Below, piece by piece: positions 1 to 8,352 of a stretch of DNA of 64,000 nt. Source of the DNA: Desulfomarina profundi (GTDB taxonomy: Bacteria; Desulfobacterota; Desulfobulbia; Desulfobulbales; Desulfocapsaceae); the NCBI RefSeq assembly GCF_019703855.1, contig NZ_AP024086.1:1136501-1200500 (forward strand), in the 5' to 3' direction. Each line of letters opens with the position of its first letter. Position 1 is the first letter of the stretch. The position numbers and the translations under genes were made by a program. The notes under the pieces are model-generated. The model had not been told where the DNA came from and searched no databases. It was given only the letters and a program-made list of their open reading frames with translations.

Positions 1-847
1 CGATGATATCGATTCTTGTTTTATCCCTGCTTCGTTTCCGAATCTCTTTTAATTCTGTAAGAGCCTTGTCGTTGCGACCCATATCGAGAAGAACCTGGAT
101 GCGACTGAGCGATGCTCTTTCATCGTCGGGATCATTTCTGCTGACGGAAGAGTATATTCTGAGGGCGTCGGTATACTGTTTCTGTTCCGCATAGAACTGA
201 CCAATTTCAAAGGCCAGTTCTCTGGACCAGTTGAGGGCCAGGGCCTTTTCATACTCTTTAGCGGCTTCCTTTATTTTACCTTCTCTTTTCAGGGTACGGG
301 CCAGGTAAAAATGAGCAAAATAGTGTTCATCATTATTTTTCAGCAGAAGTCGCAGTTTTTCCTCTGCAATACTGTACTCTTTTTTATAGCTGTAAAGGAA
401 GGCGAGACGGAACTGGACATCTTCGTTATCCGGCTCTATTTCCAGGACGGCGTTATAGAGCTGGATAGCCCTGTCAGCCTTGTTTTGTCTGGCATAGAGA
501 TTGGCCAGAAAGAGTTTGAGTCGTATGGCATCGGGACTCTTTTCAATTTCCCTTTCAAGCCAGGCAATAGCCTTATCGGTCTCACCCATCTTCAGAAGAA
601 GAACAGGGAGTTTACGTTTGACATAATCGGCTCTCCTGTCACAGATGAGGGCCTTCTGGTATGCTTCCAGAGCTTCCCTGTACTGCTCATTGCTTTCAGC
701 ATGGGATCCCCACAGGAAGTAGAAATAGGAGCAGGAAAGATCAGTGTTATCGTCTTCCGGTTGCTGGACGGTAGATGGGCGCGGAAAGGTACAGGATCCA
801 AGGAGGATGCAGAACAAAAGCATGAGTGTTGCATACAGGCGGCTCAT
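1..847 (-). CDS. TPR-repeat lipoprotein, C-terminus cut off by the window edge
   Basis: The minus strand reads open from an ATG at 847-845 to the left edge (about 282 residues seen). The N-terminus is a lipoprotein signal: Met-Ser-Arg, a hydrophobic stretch and a lipobox ending LLGSC (Cys19), so the protein should be lipid-anchored at a membrane. From about residue 45 it is a chain of TPR-like helical pairs with the usual A/Y/P spacing, for example around AIQLYNAVLEIEPDNEDVQ. TPR lipoproteins act as assembly scaffolds; the partner cannot be told here. Its ATG overlaps the tmk stop as ATGA, so it is probably translationally coupled as a distal gene of the ffh operon. Confidence 0.85.
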   Translation of the reverse strand, partial: MSRLYATLMLLFCILLGSCTFPRPSTVQQPEDDNTDLSCSYFYFLWGSHAESNEQYREALEAYQKALICDRRADYVKRKLPVLLLKMGETDKAIAWLEREIEKSPDAIRLKLFLANLYARQNKADRAIQLYNAVLEIEPDNEDVQFRLAFLYSYKKEYSIAEEKLRLLLKNNDEHYFAHFYLARTLKREGKIKEAAKEYEKALALNWSRELAFEIGQFYAEQKQYTDALRIYSSVSRNDPDDERASLSRIQVLLDMGRNDKALTELKEIRKRSRDKTRIDII

Positions 848-1599
848 AGTTTTTCCTGAAAGTCGGGAGATCTGGAGAGCAGGAGGGAGACATGGTTGAG
901 AACTCGACGGTGGACTTCTTCTATGGAACCATCGGCATCAATAATTTTTATATACGGTCTTCTGAGGTTGGCAAATATCCTGGCTGTCTTTTGTAAGTTT
1001 TCCAACTGTTCAAAATCATTTGGTTTTTCTTTTCTGCCAGAGATAATTCGCTCTATTCCCTGTTGAGCAGGAAGCTGAAAAAGCAGTGCCAGATCGGGAT
1101 CAGGGGCAAAACTGTTACGTTCAAGTACCTCTTCAGGGTCAAAACCAAGAGCCCCCTGGTAGGCGGCGGTGGAAAGAAAATACCTGTCACAGAGAATTAT
1201 TTTGCCACTGTCAAGTGCCGGTTGAATCAATTCGTTCACATGTTCGCGCCTATCAGCAAGGAAGAGTTCAAGTTCTTCTTCTCTACTGGATTCCGTTCGG
1301 TTCGTGTAGAGTTTTCTGATCAGCTGGCCGTACTGTCCGTTCGTTGGTTCCCTTGTGGCAATAACAGGGAGATTTTTATTACGGAGAACTGTGTAGAGGA
1401 GTTGCAACTGGGTCGATTTGCCAGTACCGTCTGTTCCTTCAAAGACGATGAGCAATCCTTTAGCCGCTTTATGCTGATCTGAAAATTCTTCCTCAGAAGG
1501 TGTTTCAGTCGCTGTCGGATTTATATCAGTTTTATTGCACCCGGAGGGCATAAATGGTTGAGCATTCTTGTCCAGCCGTTCTGGTTTATCAGGTTTCAT
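844..1599 (-). CDS. tmk: Thymidylate kinase with an unusual repeat-derived N-terminal extension
   Basis: Phosphorylates dTMP to dTDP with ATP in the cytoplasm. Seen: P-loop FEGTDGTGKST (residues 53-63), TREPT (82-86), DRY (138-140) and a lid region with Arg/Lys. The protein is 251 residues against about 205-215 for the family, and the extra ~45 residues lie before the P-loop. Most of this extension is encoded by dispersed repeat copy R1a (1496-1590), which also supplies the end of pdxA. The only ATG starts are at 1599 and within the repeat (residue 17), so either the extension is translated or an unusual start near residue 47-49 is used. It overlaps pdxA by 11 bp and the TPR gene by 4 bp. Confidence 0.93.
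   Translation of the reverse strand: MKPDKPERLDKNAQPFMPSGCNKTDINPTATETPSEEEFSDQHKAAKGLLIVFEGTDGTGKSTQLQLLYTVLRNKNLPVIATREPTNGQYGQLIRKLYTNRTESSREEELELFLADRREHVNELIQPALDSGKIILCDRYFLSTAAYQGALGFDPEEVLERNSFAPDPDLALLFQLPAQQGIERIISGRKEKPNDFEQLENLQKTARIFANLRRPYIKIIDADGSIEEVHRRVLNHVSLLLSRSPDFQEKL
1496..1590 (+). repeat. Dispersed repeat family 1, copy R1a, inside the 5' part of tmk
   Basis: Shares with copies at 12933, 20866 (reverse), 40190 (reverse, partial) and 62793 an ordered set of blocks: AAGGT, TTC(T/A)G-C-G-(C/A)-GTC, GGATTT, TTGCACC, GGGCATAAATGG, TGAGC, TCCAGCC and GGTTATC/GGTTTATC. The element has no coding capacity in the other copies; here its reverse strand is read as tmk residues about 4-35. 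Confidence 0.7.
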
Positions 1600-2608
1600 A
1601 GATGTTGTTGCAGAGCCTTTTTTTTCGGTTGGAACTGATTTCAGAAGCCAATTGTACAGCTTCCGTGAGGCTGTCGCAACGGGCTATGCCTTTTCCGGCA
1701 ATATCATAAGCAGTTCCATGATCAACCGATGTGCGGACAATACTGAGACCAAGGGTTACGTTTACACCATCATGAAAATGAAGGAGTTTGAAAGGTATGA
1801 GCCCCTGATCATGATACATACAAATGATTGTATCATAGGTGCCATACTCAGCCGCAGTAAAAAAAATCGTATCAGGAGGAAAAGGGCCGCTAACGTCAAT
1901 ACCTTCTTCCCTGGCCTGGAGAATGGCAGGATGAATCAACAGATCTTCTTCGTCCCCGAAAAGTCTGTTTTCACCGGCATGGGGGTTGACTCCGGCGACA
2001 GCAATACGGGGAGAAGCAATGCCAAAATCATTTTTTAATGACAGGTTGGTTATGCGAATGAGTTTTAAAACAGCATGAATTGAAAGAAGAGCAGTCACCT
2101 CTTTCAAGGCGCAATGGATGGTAACCAGGGTGACCTTCAGTCTTTTTCCTGCCATCATCATGGCATATCGGGGTGACCTGGTAAGATCCGCAAGCATTTC
2201 AGTATGACCGGGATAGGTGTATCCGGCGTTTTGCAAAGCGTCCTTGGAGATGGGACAGGTGCAGATAGCATCAAGTTGAGAATTCTGGACAAGTTCAACA
2301 CCTTTTTCAATATAAGAAACCATGGCCTTCGCAGTATTCAGTGTGGGCTTGCCCCATTCAAGAGTGTCGGATGGAAGTTGTGAAAGTGACAATACGGGGA
2401 TAGCGCGTTCAGGGATGTCAAGACCAGGTTGCCAGAGGGACGGCAGTAGACTGCATTCCAGTTCGTTACAGCATCTCTGGAGAATGCCAGGGTCACCGAG
2501 GACAATCGGGGTGAACCGGGAATCTGGAGTGCGCTGTTTAAAGTAGCGTACAATAATTTCCGGTCCTATTCCTGCGGGACAGCCCATTGTTATACCAATG
2601 ATGTTCAT
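1589..2608 (-). CDS. pdxA: 4-hydroxythreonine-4-phosphate dehydrogenase
   Basis: Oxidises 4-phosphohydroxy-L-threonine with NAD in the DXP-dependent pathway to pyridoxal phosphate. Length 339 is normal. Seen: MGCPAGIGPEI (8-18), metal-binding His in GHTEML (His135), TIHCALKEV (His165) and MYHDQGL (His266), plus the conserved NPHAGE and SVDHGTAYDIAG blocks. The start at 2608 gives the family's usual MNIIGITMG opening. It lies in the ffh-to-TPR run of minus-strand genes; its stop codon comes from the edge of repeat R1a, so the last few residues may differ from relatives. PdxA2-type D-erythronate enzymes are related, but the housekeeping context favours pdxA. Confidence 0.93.
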   Translation of the reverse strand: MNIIGITMGCPAGIGPEIIVRYFKQRTPDSRFTPIVLGDPGILQRCCNELECSLLPSLWQPGLDIPERAIPVLSLSQLPSDTLEWGKPTLNTAKAMVSYIEKGVELVQNSQLDAICTCPISKDALQNAGYTYPGHTEMLADLTRSPRYAMMMAGKRLKVTLVTIHCALKEVTALLSIHAVLKLIRITNLSLKNDFGIASPRIAVAGVNPHAGENRLFGDEEDLLIHPAILQAREEGIDVSGPFPPDTIFFTAAEYGTYDTIICMYHDQGLIPFKLLHFHDGVNVTLGLSIVRTSVDHGTAYDIAGKGIARCDSLTEAVQLASEISSNRKKRLCNNIYET

Positions 2609-2677
2609 AATATTTCTACCTGCCGGATATGCGAGGTTTTAAGGGCGCAGAAGTATTAACATCCCTGATCACTTACT

Positions 2678-3046
2678 TCAGCAGAGATCGAACGCGTTAA
2701 CAATGAGCTCTATTTTCGGTGCACTGTTTTTTGTCATATTAACTGCAACAACATCAAAACGGGCTGCGGTATCATGGAGTTGTTTTTCCGTGAGGTAACA
2801 TTGGGCAACCCGACTGATTTGTCGTTGTTTCCTTACTGTAACAGCCTCTAACGGATTACCGTGGGAGTGACCTGTTCTTGTCTTCACTTCAATGAAAACA
2901 AGATAATCATCTTTGCGGGCGATGATATCAATTTCGCCGAATTTTCTACGATAGTTTTTTTCAAGAACAGTGTATCCCTTTTTCTCTAGAAACAGGGTCG
3001 CCTCACTTTCTCCGGACCGACCTGTCTGAATTCTTCTGTCAGTCAT
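2678..3046 (-). CDS. yraN: YraN/UPF0102 family nuclease-fold protein
   Basis: A small protein of the restriction-endonuclease-like fold. Seen: GRSGE near the N-terminus, the GEIDIIARKDDYLVFIEVK core (the typical E-x-D ... E-V-K catalytic pattern) and Q-R-I-R-like helix. I start it at the ATG 3046-3044, giving 122 residues, the family's size; an upstream ATG at 3100 would lie fully inside rnhB. It overlaps the rnhB stop by 8 bp, the usual rnhB-yraN pairing. Biological role of the family is not settled; a DNA-repair or recombination link is often proposed. Confidence 0.85.
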   Translation of the reverse strand: MTDRRIQTGRSGESEATLFLEKKGYTVLEKNYRRKFGEIDIIARKDDYLVFIEVKTRTGHSHGNPLEAVTVRKQRQISRVAQCYLTEKQLHDTAARFDVVAVNMTKNSAPKIELIVNAFDLC

Positions 3047-3686
3047 GGGGGATAACGCCTTTAAAGGAGAAACGGTGGGCAGGGCAGGGTCCATGGGCAA
3101 GAAGCATCTTTCTGTGCTCCTTGGTGGGATACCCCTTGTTCTTTTTAAAATTGTAGAGAGGATAATGATCGTGCAGCTTTTCCATCAGATTGTCCCGATG
3201 AATTTTAGCGGCGATCGAGGCGGCCGCAATGGAGGCACTTTTGGATTCGCCCTTGATAAAACAATCCTGGGGGATATCGATCGGCACAGGAAATTTTCCG
3301 TCAATCAGGAGATAATCAGGGGTTGAGCCGGCTGCTTTGAGGTTAAGTACCGCTCGTTTCATGGCCAGGAGTGAAGCCTGAAGAATGTTAATCCTGTCAA
3401 TGGTCTTTTCGCTGACAAGACCAATCCCAACCTGCGCGTCAATTTCAAAAAGAAATTGATTTATCTCTATTCGTCTGGAATGATTGAGTTTTTTTGAGTC
3501 CTGAAAAAGAGAATGATCACATTCAGGAGGGAGTATGACACAGGCTGCAACAACGGGGCCAGCCAAAGGGCCTCGACCTACCTCATCACATCCACCTACA
3601 CCTGCAAGACCTCGGGAATAGAGCAATCTTTCGATCCGGAAATTGTCATCACCAAATGGAGAGGGTGTCAGGAGGCTGTCTGTCAT
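3039..3686 (-). CDS. rnhB: Ribonuclease HII
   Basis: Cuts the RNA strand of RNA/DNA hybrids and excises misincorporated ribonucleotides. Seen: CDEVGRGPLAGPV with catalytic Asp34-Glu35, LLIDGKFPV (third Asp) and the SIAAASIAAKIHRDNL block. I chose the ATG at 3686 (215 residues): the longer start at 3713 lies inside the hairpin of the rplS terminator and adds nothing conserved. It follows rplS after that terminator and overlaps yraN by 8 bp. Confidence 0.93.
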   Translation of the reverse strand: MTDSLLTPSPFGDDNFRIERLLYSRGLAGVGGCDEVGRGPLAGPVVAACVILPPECDHSLFQDSKKLNHSRRIEINQFLFEIDAQVGIGLVSEKTIDRINILQASLLAMKRAVLNLKAAGSTPDYLLIDGKFPVPIDIPQDCFIKGESKSASIAAASIAAKIHRDNLMEKLHDHYPLYNFKKNKGYPTKEHRKMLLAHGPCPAHRFSFKGVIPHD

Positions 3687-3704
3687 ACAAATGTACAAAA
3701 AAGT

Positions 3705-3734
3705 TGTCTCCACAGTTGAACGACTGTGGAGACA
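3705..3734 (-). terminator. Rho-independent terminator after rplS
   Basis: Perfect 11-bp inverted repeat TGTCTCCACAG/CTGTGGAGACA around an 8-base loop. Read on the minus strand the stem is followed by ACTTTTTTG, giving a U-tract. It lies between rplS and rnhB, so expression of rnhB onward is either read-through or separately promoted. Confidence 0.85.
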
Positions 3735-3748
3735 GACAGATAGTTGAA

Positions 3749-4102
3749 TCAGCGGGTATAACCACGCTCCCGGATTCTGGCGGCCTTTCCTTTGCGTTCG
3801 CGGAGGTAGTACAGTCTGGATCGACGAACACGACCTCTGGTTACAACCTCAATTTTTTCAATACGAGGGTTGTGAACTGCAAAGGTTTTTTCGACGCCGA
3901 CTCCATGGGAAATCTTCCTGACGGTATACGACGCATCCATGGACCCACGTTTGCGCTTGATCACGACTCCCTGGAAAATCTGTACCCTTTCCTTGTTGCC
4001 CTCAATAATGCGGATATGTACTTTTACAGTGTCCCCCGGACGGAACTCTGGAATGTCCTGTCGCATCTGTTCCTGATTTATTTTTTCGATTATTGTGCTC
4101 AT
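3749..4102 (-). CDS. rplS: 50S ribosomal protein L19
   Basis: Sits at the 30S-50S interface. The 117-residue protein matches L19 end to end: [27 protein letters not shown], the [10 protein letters not shown] block and a basic C-terminus with [18 protein letters not shown]. It follows the trmD region in the standard rpsP-rimM-trmD-rplS order and is closed by a strong terminator. Confidence 0.97.
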   Translation of the reverse strand: MSTIIEKINQEQMRQDIPEFRPGDTVKVHIRIIEGNKERVQIFQGVVIKRKRGSMDASYTVRKISHGVGVEKTFAVHNPRIEKIEVVTRGRVRRSRLYYLRERKGKAARIRERGYTR

Positions 4103-4308
4103 AATGTTTTTTTTCGGTTAAAGGGTAATGTTTTTGCTTTTTTACAGTAAAATTTATCTGAAGTTCCAACCACGGAAGGGTTGTTCCTCTACAGGCCATC
4201 TTTGGAAATTGAATTTTCCTTATCTAATCTGAATGTTAAGAAAGATGTTTATTCTTTCAGCTCCTCGATTGTGTGAGATGATTTTTTTATTTTCTTGCCC
4301 TGCTGGAT

Positions 4309-4875
4309 TTAGTTTCCTAGTAATCTGTCTATTACAATTGATGCAGCTGACCGCACCGAAAGGTGATTGTAATCTGAAGCTCCGGTAATTGGTGGTAAAA
4401 CATGAACAGCCCGTTGCAAAAGTTCTGGCGCCAAGCCATGGGCTGTTCCAAACAGTAGAAGAACAGGGTGATTACTGTTGATCTCTTTTTTTACCTCACT
4501 GTACGATACAGAACAATTCTGTTTTCTTGCGCTGGTACAGACCAGAAAAGGTTTCCGGCTAAACCGTTTCTCGATATTTTCCTGCACATGTTCCAGATTG
4601 TCGGCCACCCTGACAATATTCAAAGCTTCCTTTCTGGCAGGGTTATACTGGCCACCGTGCCCTGTCAGCCAGTGGTCAAGCATTTCTCTGACCAGATTCT
4701 GCTGATCTGAATAGGGTGTCACTATATAATACCTGCTGACTCCATATGTTCTTGCGACCCGTGCTATATCATGAAGATCTAGATTAGTCACGGCTGAACC
4801 GATAATATCACCTTTTTTGTTCAGCACGGGATGGTGAATAAGAGCAATATGCAGACTTGTTTCACCCCTGTACAC
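4309..4875 (-). CDS. TrmD-linked SPOUT-type RNA methyltransferase (Methyltrn_RNA_4 family)
   Basis: A 188-residue protein of the family regularly found between trmD and rplS in deltaproteobacteria and Thermotogae. Seen: an opening IALIHHPVLNKKGDIIGSA, TNLDLHDIARVARTYGV, a mid-region FLVCTSA, and LLFGTAHGLAPELL followed by the knot-like LSVRSAASIVIDRLLG at the C-terminus. The fold predicts SAM-dependent methylation of an RNA, with substrate unknown. Its start overlaps the trmD stop by 14 bp. Confidence 0.85.
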   Translation of the reverse strand: MYRGETSLHIALIHHPVLNKKGDIIGSAVTNLDLHDIARVARTYGVSRYYIVTPYSDQQNLVREMLDHWLTGHGGQYNPARKEALNIVRVADNLEHVQENIEKRFSRKPFLVCTSARKQNCSVSYSEVKKEINSNHPVLLLFGTAHGLAPELLQRAVHVLPPITGASDYNHLSVRSAASIVIDRLLGN

Positions 4876-5635
4876 GTGCTTTTCCCTGTTGCAATGTCCT
4901 GACCTTTTCGTAAAGATCGTATTTCTTTAAAATTTTCAGTTCATCACTGCTGAATTTTTTTTCTCTGATCATTTCAGCACGCCGTTCAACAGTCCTTTTA
5001 ACCGATTCTGCAAATCTAAATTCACCGATTCGACTATGGTCTCCTGAAAGAAGAATTTCAGGTACCTCCATCTCCCTGAAGACACGTGGCCTGGTGTATT
5101 GTGGATGCTTCAACAGTCCATTGCTGAAGGTATCCTTTTCGGCAGAATCAGAACAGCCAAGTACACCCGGCAGGAGTCGGGTAATGGAATCGATCAACAC
5201 CATAGCTCCCAGCTCACCACCAGTGAGAATGTAATCTCCCAGGGAAATTTCCCTGTCTACAAATCGTTCCCTGAATCTTTCGTCAACTCCCTCATATCGC
5301 CCACAGACGAGTACAAGTGATGTTTCAAGGGATAACTCCCTTGCGATCACCTGGTTATATGTCTCACCCTGAGGGCTTAACAGAATAACCTTGGATGACG
5401 GGGCATTTTGTTTTACCTGTTCAACGGCCAATGCAAGGGGTTCAGCCTTCATCACCATCCCTTCTCCGCCACCGAAAGGCCGATCGTCAGTTGTATTGTG
5501 ACGATCAAAGGTGAAATCCCTGAGATTTCTAAAGGTTACTTCAATAAGTCCTTCTTCCAGAGCCTTTCTGAGTATTCCTTCCCCCAGGGGGGAAGAAAGA
5601 AGATCAGGAAAGATTGTCAGTATCTCGAATCTCAT
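4862..5635 (-). CDS. trmD: tRNA (guanine-37-N1) methyltransferase
   Basis: Methylates G37 next to the anticodon to prevent frameshifting. The 257-residue protein has the TrmD start MRFEILTIFPDLL, the PFGGGEGMVMK block, LLSPQGETYNQ, the knot segment VCGRYEGVDERF, and SLGDYILTGGELGAM. It overlaps rimM by 4 bp and the next methyltransferase gene by 14 bp, pointing to coupled translation. Confidence 0.97.
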   Translation of the reverse strand: MRFEILTIFPDLLSSPLGEGILRKALEEGLIEVTFRNLRDFTFDRHNTTDDRPFGGGEGMVMKAEPLALAVEQVKQNAPSSKVILLSPQGETYNQVIARELSLETSLVLVCGRYEGVDERFRERFVDREISLGDYILTGGELGAMVLIDSITRLLPGVLGCSDSAEKDTFSNGLLKHPQYTRPRVFREMEVPEILLSGDHSRIGEFRFAESVKRTVERRAEMIREKKFSSDELKILKKYDLYEKVRTLQQGKARVQG

Positions 5636-6201
5636 TCGGGAGGATATCCGTTCCCGGCACTGTTTCTGTAAAGTTCAAGAAGACCGGGAGGGGGATCAAT
5701 AGTGACTGCCTCTCCGGTTTCAGCAACAATAGTTTCCCTGGTTATCGGTACAAGAATCTCATTTTCACCGTCATGGATAACCAGAATGTCCTGTTTTCCA
5801 TTGGAAAAGATATTTCCAACAGTACCGACGAAAACACCTGTGAGGTCATTCACCTTTTTTCCTATGACTTCATGCCAGTAGAATTCATCCTCTTTGAGTG
5901 CGGGAAGTTCCTTTCTGGCCAGAAGCACACCCATGCCTTCCAGATATTCGGCCCTGGTACGATCAGAAATGGATTCCAGATGAACAATCGCCATTTTACC
6001 CTTGTTACGAGTAGAAATAACTGAAAGGGCAGGGGACATCGTTCCTTTCCTGTCAACGAGGATCAACTCCTTGTATGCGCTGAGGTTCTCGGGTTGCCCA
6101 GAAAAAGACACCATCTTGAACTCTCCCCGCATACCATGAGCCTTCACAACTTTTCCCAGGAGTATGAAGTCCTGGGTAGGAAAAGAAAATTCCTGTGTCA
6201 T
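5632..6201 (-). CDS. rimM: Ribosome maturation factor RimM
   Basis: Helps 16S/30S maturation by binding S19. I start at ATG 6201 (189 residues), which gives FILLGKVVKAHGMRGEFK at residues 12-29; the open frame continues to 6339 but that part overlaps khpA and has no family similarity. The PRC-barrel half follows the EFYWHEVIGKKV segment and ends near PPPGLLEL. It is 13 bp after khpA and overlaps trmD by 4 bp. Confidence 0.94.
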   Translation of the reverse strand: MTQEFSFPTQDFILLGKVVKAHGMRGEFKMVSFSGQPENLSAYKELILVDRKGTMSPALSVISTRNKGKMAIVHLESISDRTRAEYLEGMGVLLARKELPALKEDEFYWHEVIGKKVNDLTGVFVGTVGNIFSNGKQDILVIHDGENEILVPITRETIVAETGEAVTIDPPPGLLELYRNSAGNGYPPE

Positions 6202-6214
6202 CTGAATAATCCGT

Positions 6215-6445
6215 TTATTCGATAATCTCCAGCCTGGACCGTTTATCAAACCTGGCAGCTGAGGCAGAGAGCAGAGAGCGCATGGCTCTGGCTGTTCGGC
6301 CCTGTTTCCCGATGACCTTGCCAAGATCTTCGGGGGCAACTGTCAGCTCAATAGTTACCGAGTCATCTTCTTCGATAAGGTTCACTTTGACCTCATCAGG
6401 CTTATCGACAAGCGACCTGGCAATACACCCGATTAATTCCTGCAT
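6215..6445 (-). CDS. khpA: KH-domain RNA-binding protein KhpA (YlqC family)
   Basis: A 76-residue single KH domain with the GxxG loop in VIGKQGRTARAMRSLL (about residues 44-59). KhpA-type proteins bind RNA and affect cell-envelope growth in Gram-positives; the function in this lineage is less clear. The rpsP-khpA-rimM-trmD order is standard, with one base between rpsP and this gene. Confidence 0.93.
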   Translation of the reverse strand: MQELIGCIARSLVDKPDEVKVNLIEEDDSVTIELTVAPEDLGKVIGKQGRTARAMRSLLSASAARFDKRSRLEIIE

Positions 6446-6446
6446 A

Positions 6447-6695
6447 TTACTGCTCGGCAGCTACTGCTTTTTTTATAAGGCTTTTTACCGTTGTTGTAGG
6501 CAATGCTCCACGGCCAAGCCATTCCTGTAGTTTTTCCTCATTGATATTAACTTCTGCAGGGTCCTGCAAAGGATCGTATGTGCCTAAAATATCAAGAAAT
6601 TTTCCGTCACGCTTGGCTTCGCTGTCTGCAACGATAATACGATAAAAAGGTTTTTTCTTTTTGCCAAGTCGTGTGAGTCGAATACGAACTGCCAT
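6447..6695 (-). CDS. rpsP: 30S ribosomal protein S16
   Basis: 82 residues opening MAVRIRLTRLGKKKKPFYRI, with DSEAKRDGKFLDILGTYDP. A strong AGGAGG-type ribosome site lies just upstream (6701-6708 on the minus strand). First gene of the block after ffh. Confidence 0.97.
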   Translation of the reverse strand: MAVRIRLTRLGKKKKPFYRIIVADSEAKRDGKFLDILGTYDPLQDPAEVNINEEKLQEWLGRGALPTTTVKSLIKKAVAAEQ

Positions 6696-6814
6696 TCCGG
6701 TTACTCCTCCGGTTATTATACACTTACTTAAATATGAAAATCATCGTTTCAACGTGGAGTTCAAACTTCATTTCTGATTTTCATGCTTCGTTTACATCCT
6801 GTTTTACCAGGGAA

Positions 6815-8169
6815 CTATCTTCTTTTCATGCCCTTGGGCAATTTTCTTCGTTTGCGACCGGAAAAAGCACCCGGTTTGCCGCGAATTTTTTTCATCATCT
6901 TGAGCATCTGAGAATAACTTTTCAATACTCTGTTCACATCAGCAACTGCAGTACCGGAACCTGCCGCGATACGTTTTCTTCTGCTGGTGTTGATGATTTT
7001 ATGGTTTTTTCTTTCCTGAAGGGTCATGGAACGAATGATTGCTTCAGTCTTGATGAGCTCTTTCTCGTCAGGTTTTGGTGCGTCTTTTAACTGTTTCAGT
7101 TTATTGATGCCCGGCACCATGTCGAGAATCTGTTCAAGCGACCCCATTTTTTTGATCTGTTGAATCTGGTCCAGAAAATCTTCAAGGGTAAACTGATTTT
7201 TTTTCAGTTTTTTGGCCAGGCGGTCTGCTTCTTTTTTGTCAACAACCGCTTCTGCCTTTTCAATGAGAGTCAGGACATCGCCCATTCCGAGAATACGGGA
7301 AGCAATTCTGTCTGGATGAAAAATCTCCAGAGCATCCAACCCCTCACCGACGCCGACGAACTTGATCGGCTTTCCGGTAACATGCTTAATGGAAAGAGCA
7401 GCACCACCCCGGGCATCACCCTCCATTTTTGTGAGCACTACACCGGTAATTTCAAGATCCTGATTAAATTTGTCGGCAACAGTAACCGCATCCTGACCGG
7501 TCATGGCATCTGCAACAAAAAGAATCTCAGTCAGAGGAACTGCTGTCTGGATCTCTCTCAATTCTCCCATCAGCTCCTCATCCACGTGGAGCCGACCTGC
7601 GGTATCTATAATAAGGGTATCATAATCATGTGCCGCAGCTTCAGTTATTGCCTGTCTGCAAATGTCAACCGGTTTGACGTCCTGAGTTGAAGGGTATACC
7701 GGTATATTCAGACGATCTCCAAGAACCTGTAACTGCTCTATGGCGGCAGGACGATAGATGTCTGCAGGGACAAGAAAAGGTTTTCTTCCCTTGCTTTTCA
7801 GCATGGAGGCGAGTTTTCCGGAAGTGGTGGTTTTACCTGAACCCTGCAGGCCGGCCATCATAATAATGACAGGTTGTCTGCCATCCAGCTGGATCTGTTC
7901 TGCAGACCCCCAAGAAGAGAAACCAGTTCTTCGTGAACAATCTTGATTATTTGCTGTCCAGGACTGAGACTTTTGGAAACTTCCCGGCCAATCGCCTTTT
8001 CCGTTACTGTTGTGACGAAATCCCTGGCGACTTTGAAGTTGACATCAGCTTCCAGGAGAGCAACACGCACCTCCCGCATTGCGTCTTTGATGTTTTCTTC
8101 CGTAAGTTTTCCATGCCCTCTGAGTTTTTTGAAAACTCCCTCGAGCCTGTCAGTTAGATTTTCAAACAT
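6815..8169 (-). CDS. ffh: Signal recognition particle protein Ffh, split by a one-base deletion
   Basis: The GTPase that targets nascent membrane proteins to FtsY. The N domain (opening [18 protein letters not shown]) is in one frame until residue about 87 (LVSLLGG), and the G and M domains ([17 protein letters not shown], then [19 protein letters not shown], and the Met-rich tail [14 protein letters not shown]) are in another. The join is a run of five G on the minus strand (plus-strand C at 7907-7911); six G would restore an uninterrupted 451-residue Ffh. The gene is essential in most bacteria, so sequencing error is much likelier than loss. Confidence 0.93.
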
Positions 8170-8323
8170 AATTTATACAGCAAATTGTTTTAATGAGATC
8201 GTCATAAAATTCTGCTTTATTTCTACCCCGTTCAGAGGAATGAAATATCATATCTTTTCATATATTTCGACCTGCCGACAGAGTCATGGCAGATTTCTGA
8301 TATCCTGAACCCAAAAAAGAAGA

Positions 8324-8352
8324 AAAATACTTTGTATTGACAGCTATGTCAA
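8324..8352 (-). promoter_or_regulatory. Sigma-70 promoter for the ffh operon, with overlapping palindrome
   Basis: On the minus strand TTGACA, a 17-base spacer and TATTTT, about 150 bases before the ffh start. The -35 box is part of the 16-base inverted repeat TTGACA-GCTA-TGTCAA (8337-8352), so a regulator could bind over it. Confidence 0.65.

Noticed and set aside
3-834. Plus-strand open frames over the left edge
   Set aside because: They lie opposite a continuous minus-strand TPR lipoprotein frame with a signal peptide and repeats.
3686-3713. Longer start for rnhB at 3713
   Set aside because: It would place the start codon in the rplS terminator stem and adds only non-conserved residues.
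6202-6339. N-terminal extension of rimM
   Set aside because: The added 46 codons run through the khpA gene and the 189-residue form matches the family.
7858-7912. Programmed frameshifting in ffh and the other split genes
   Set aside because: No common slippery heptamer or downstream stem; ten unrelated genes with the same kind of loss at G/C runs point to a technical cause.
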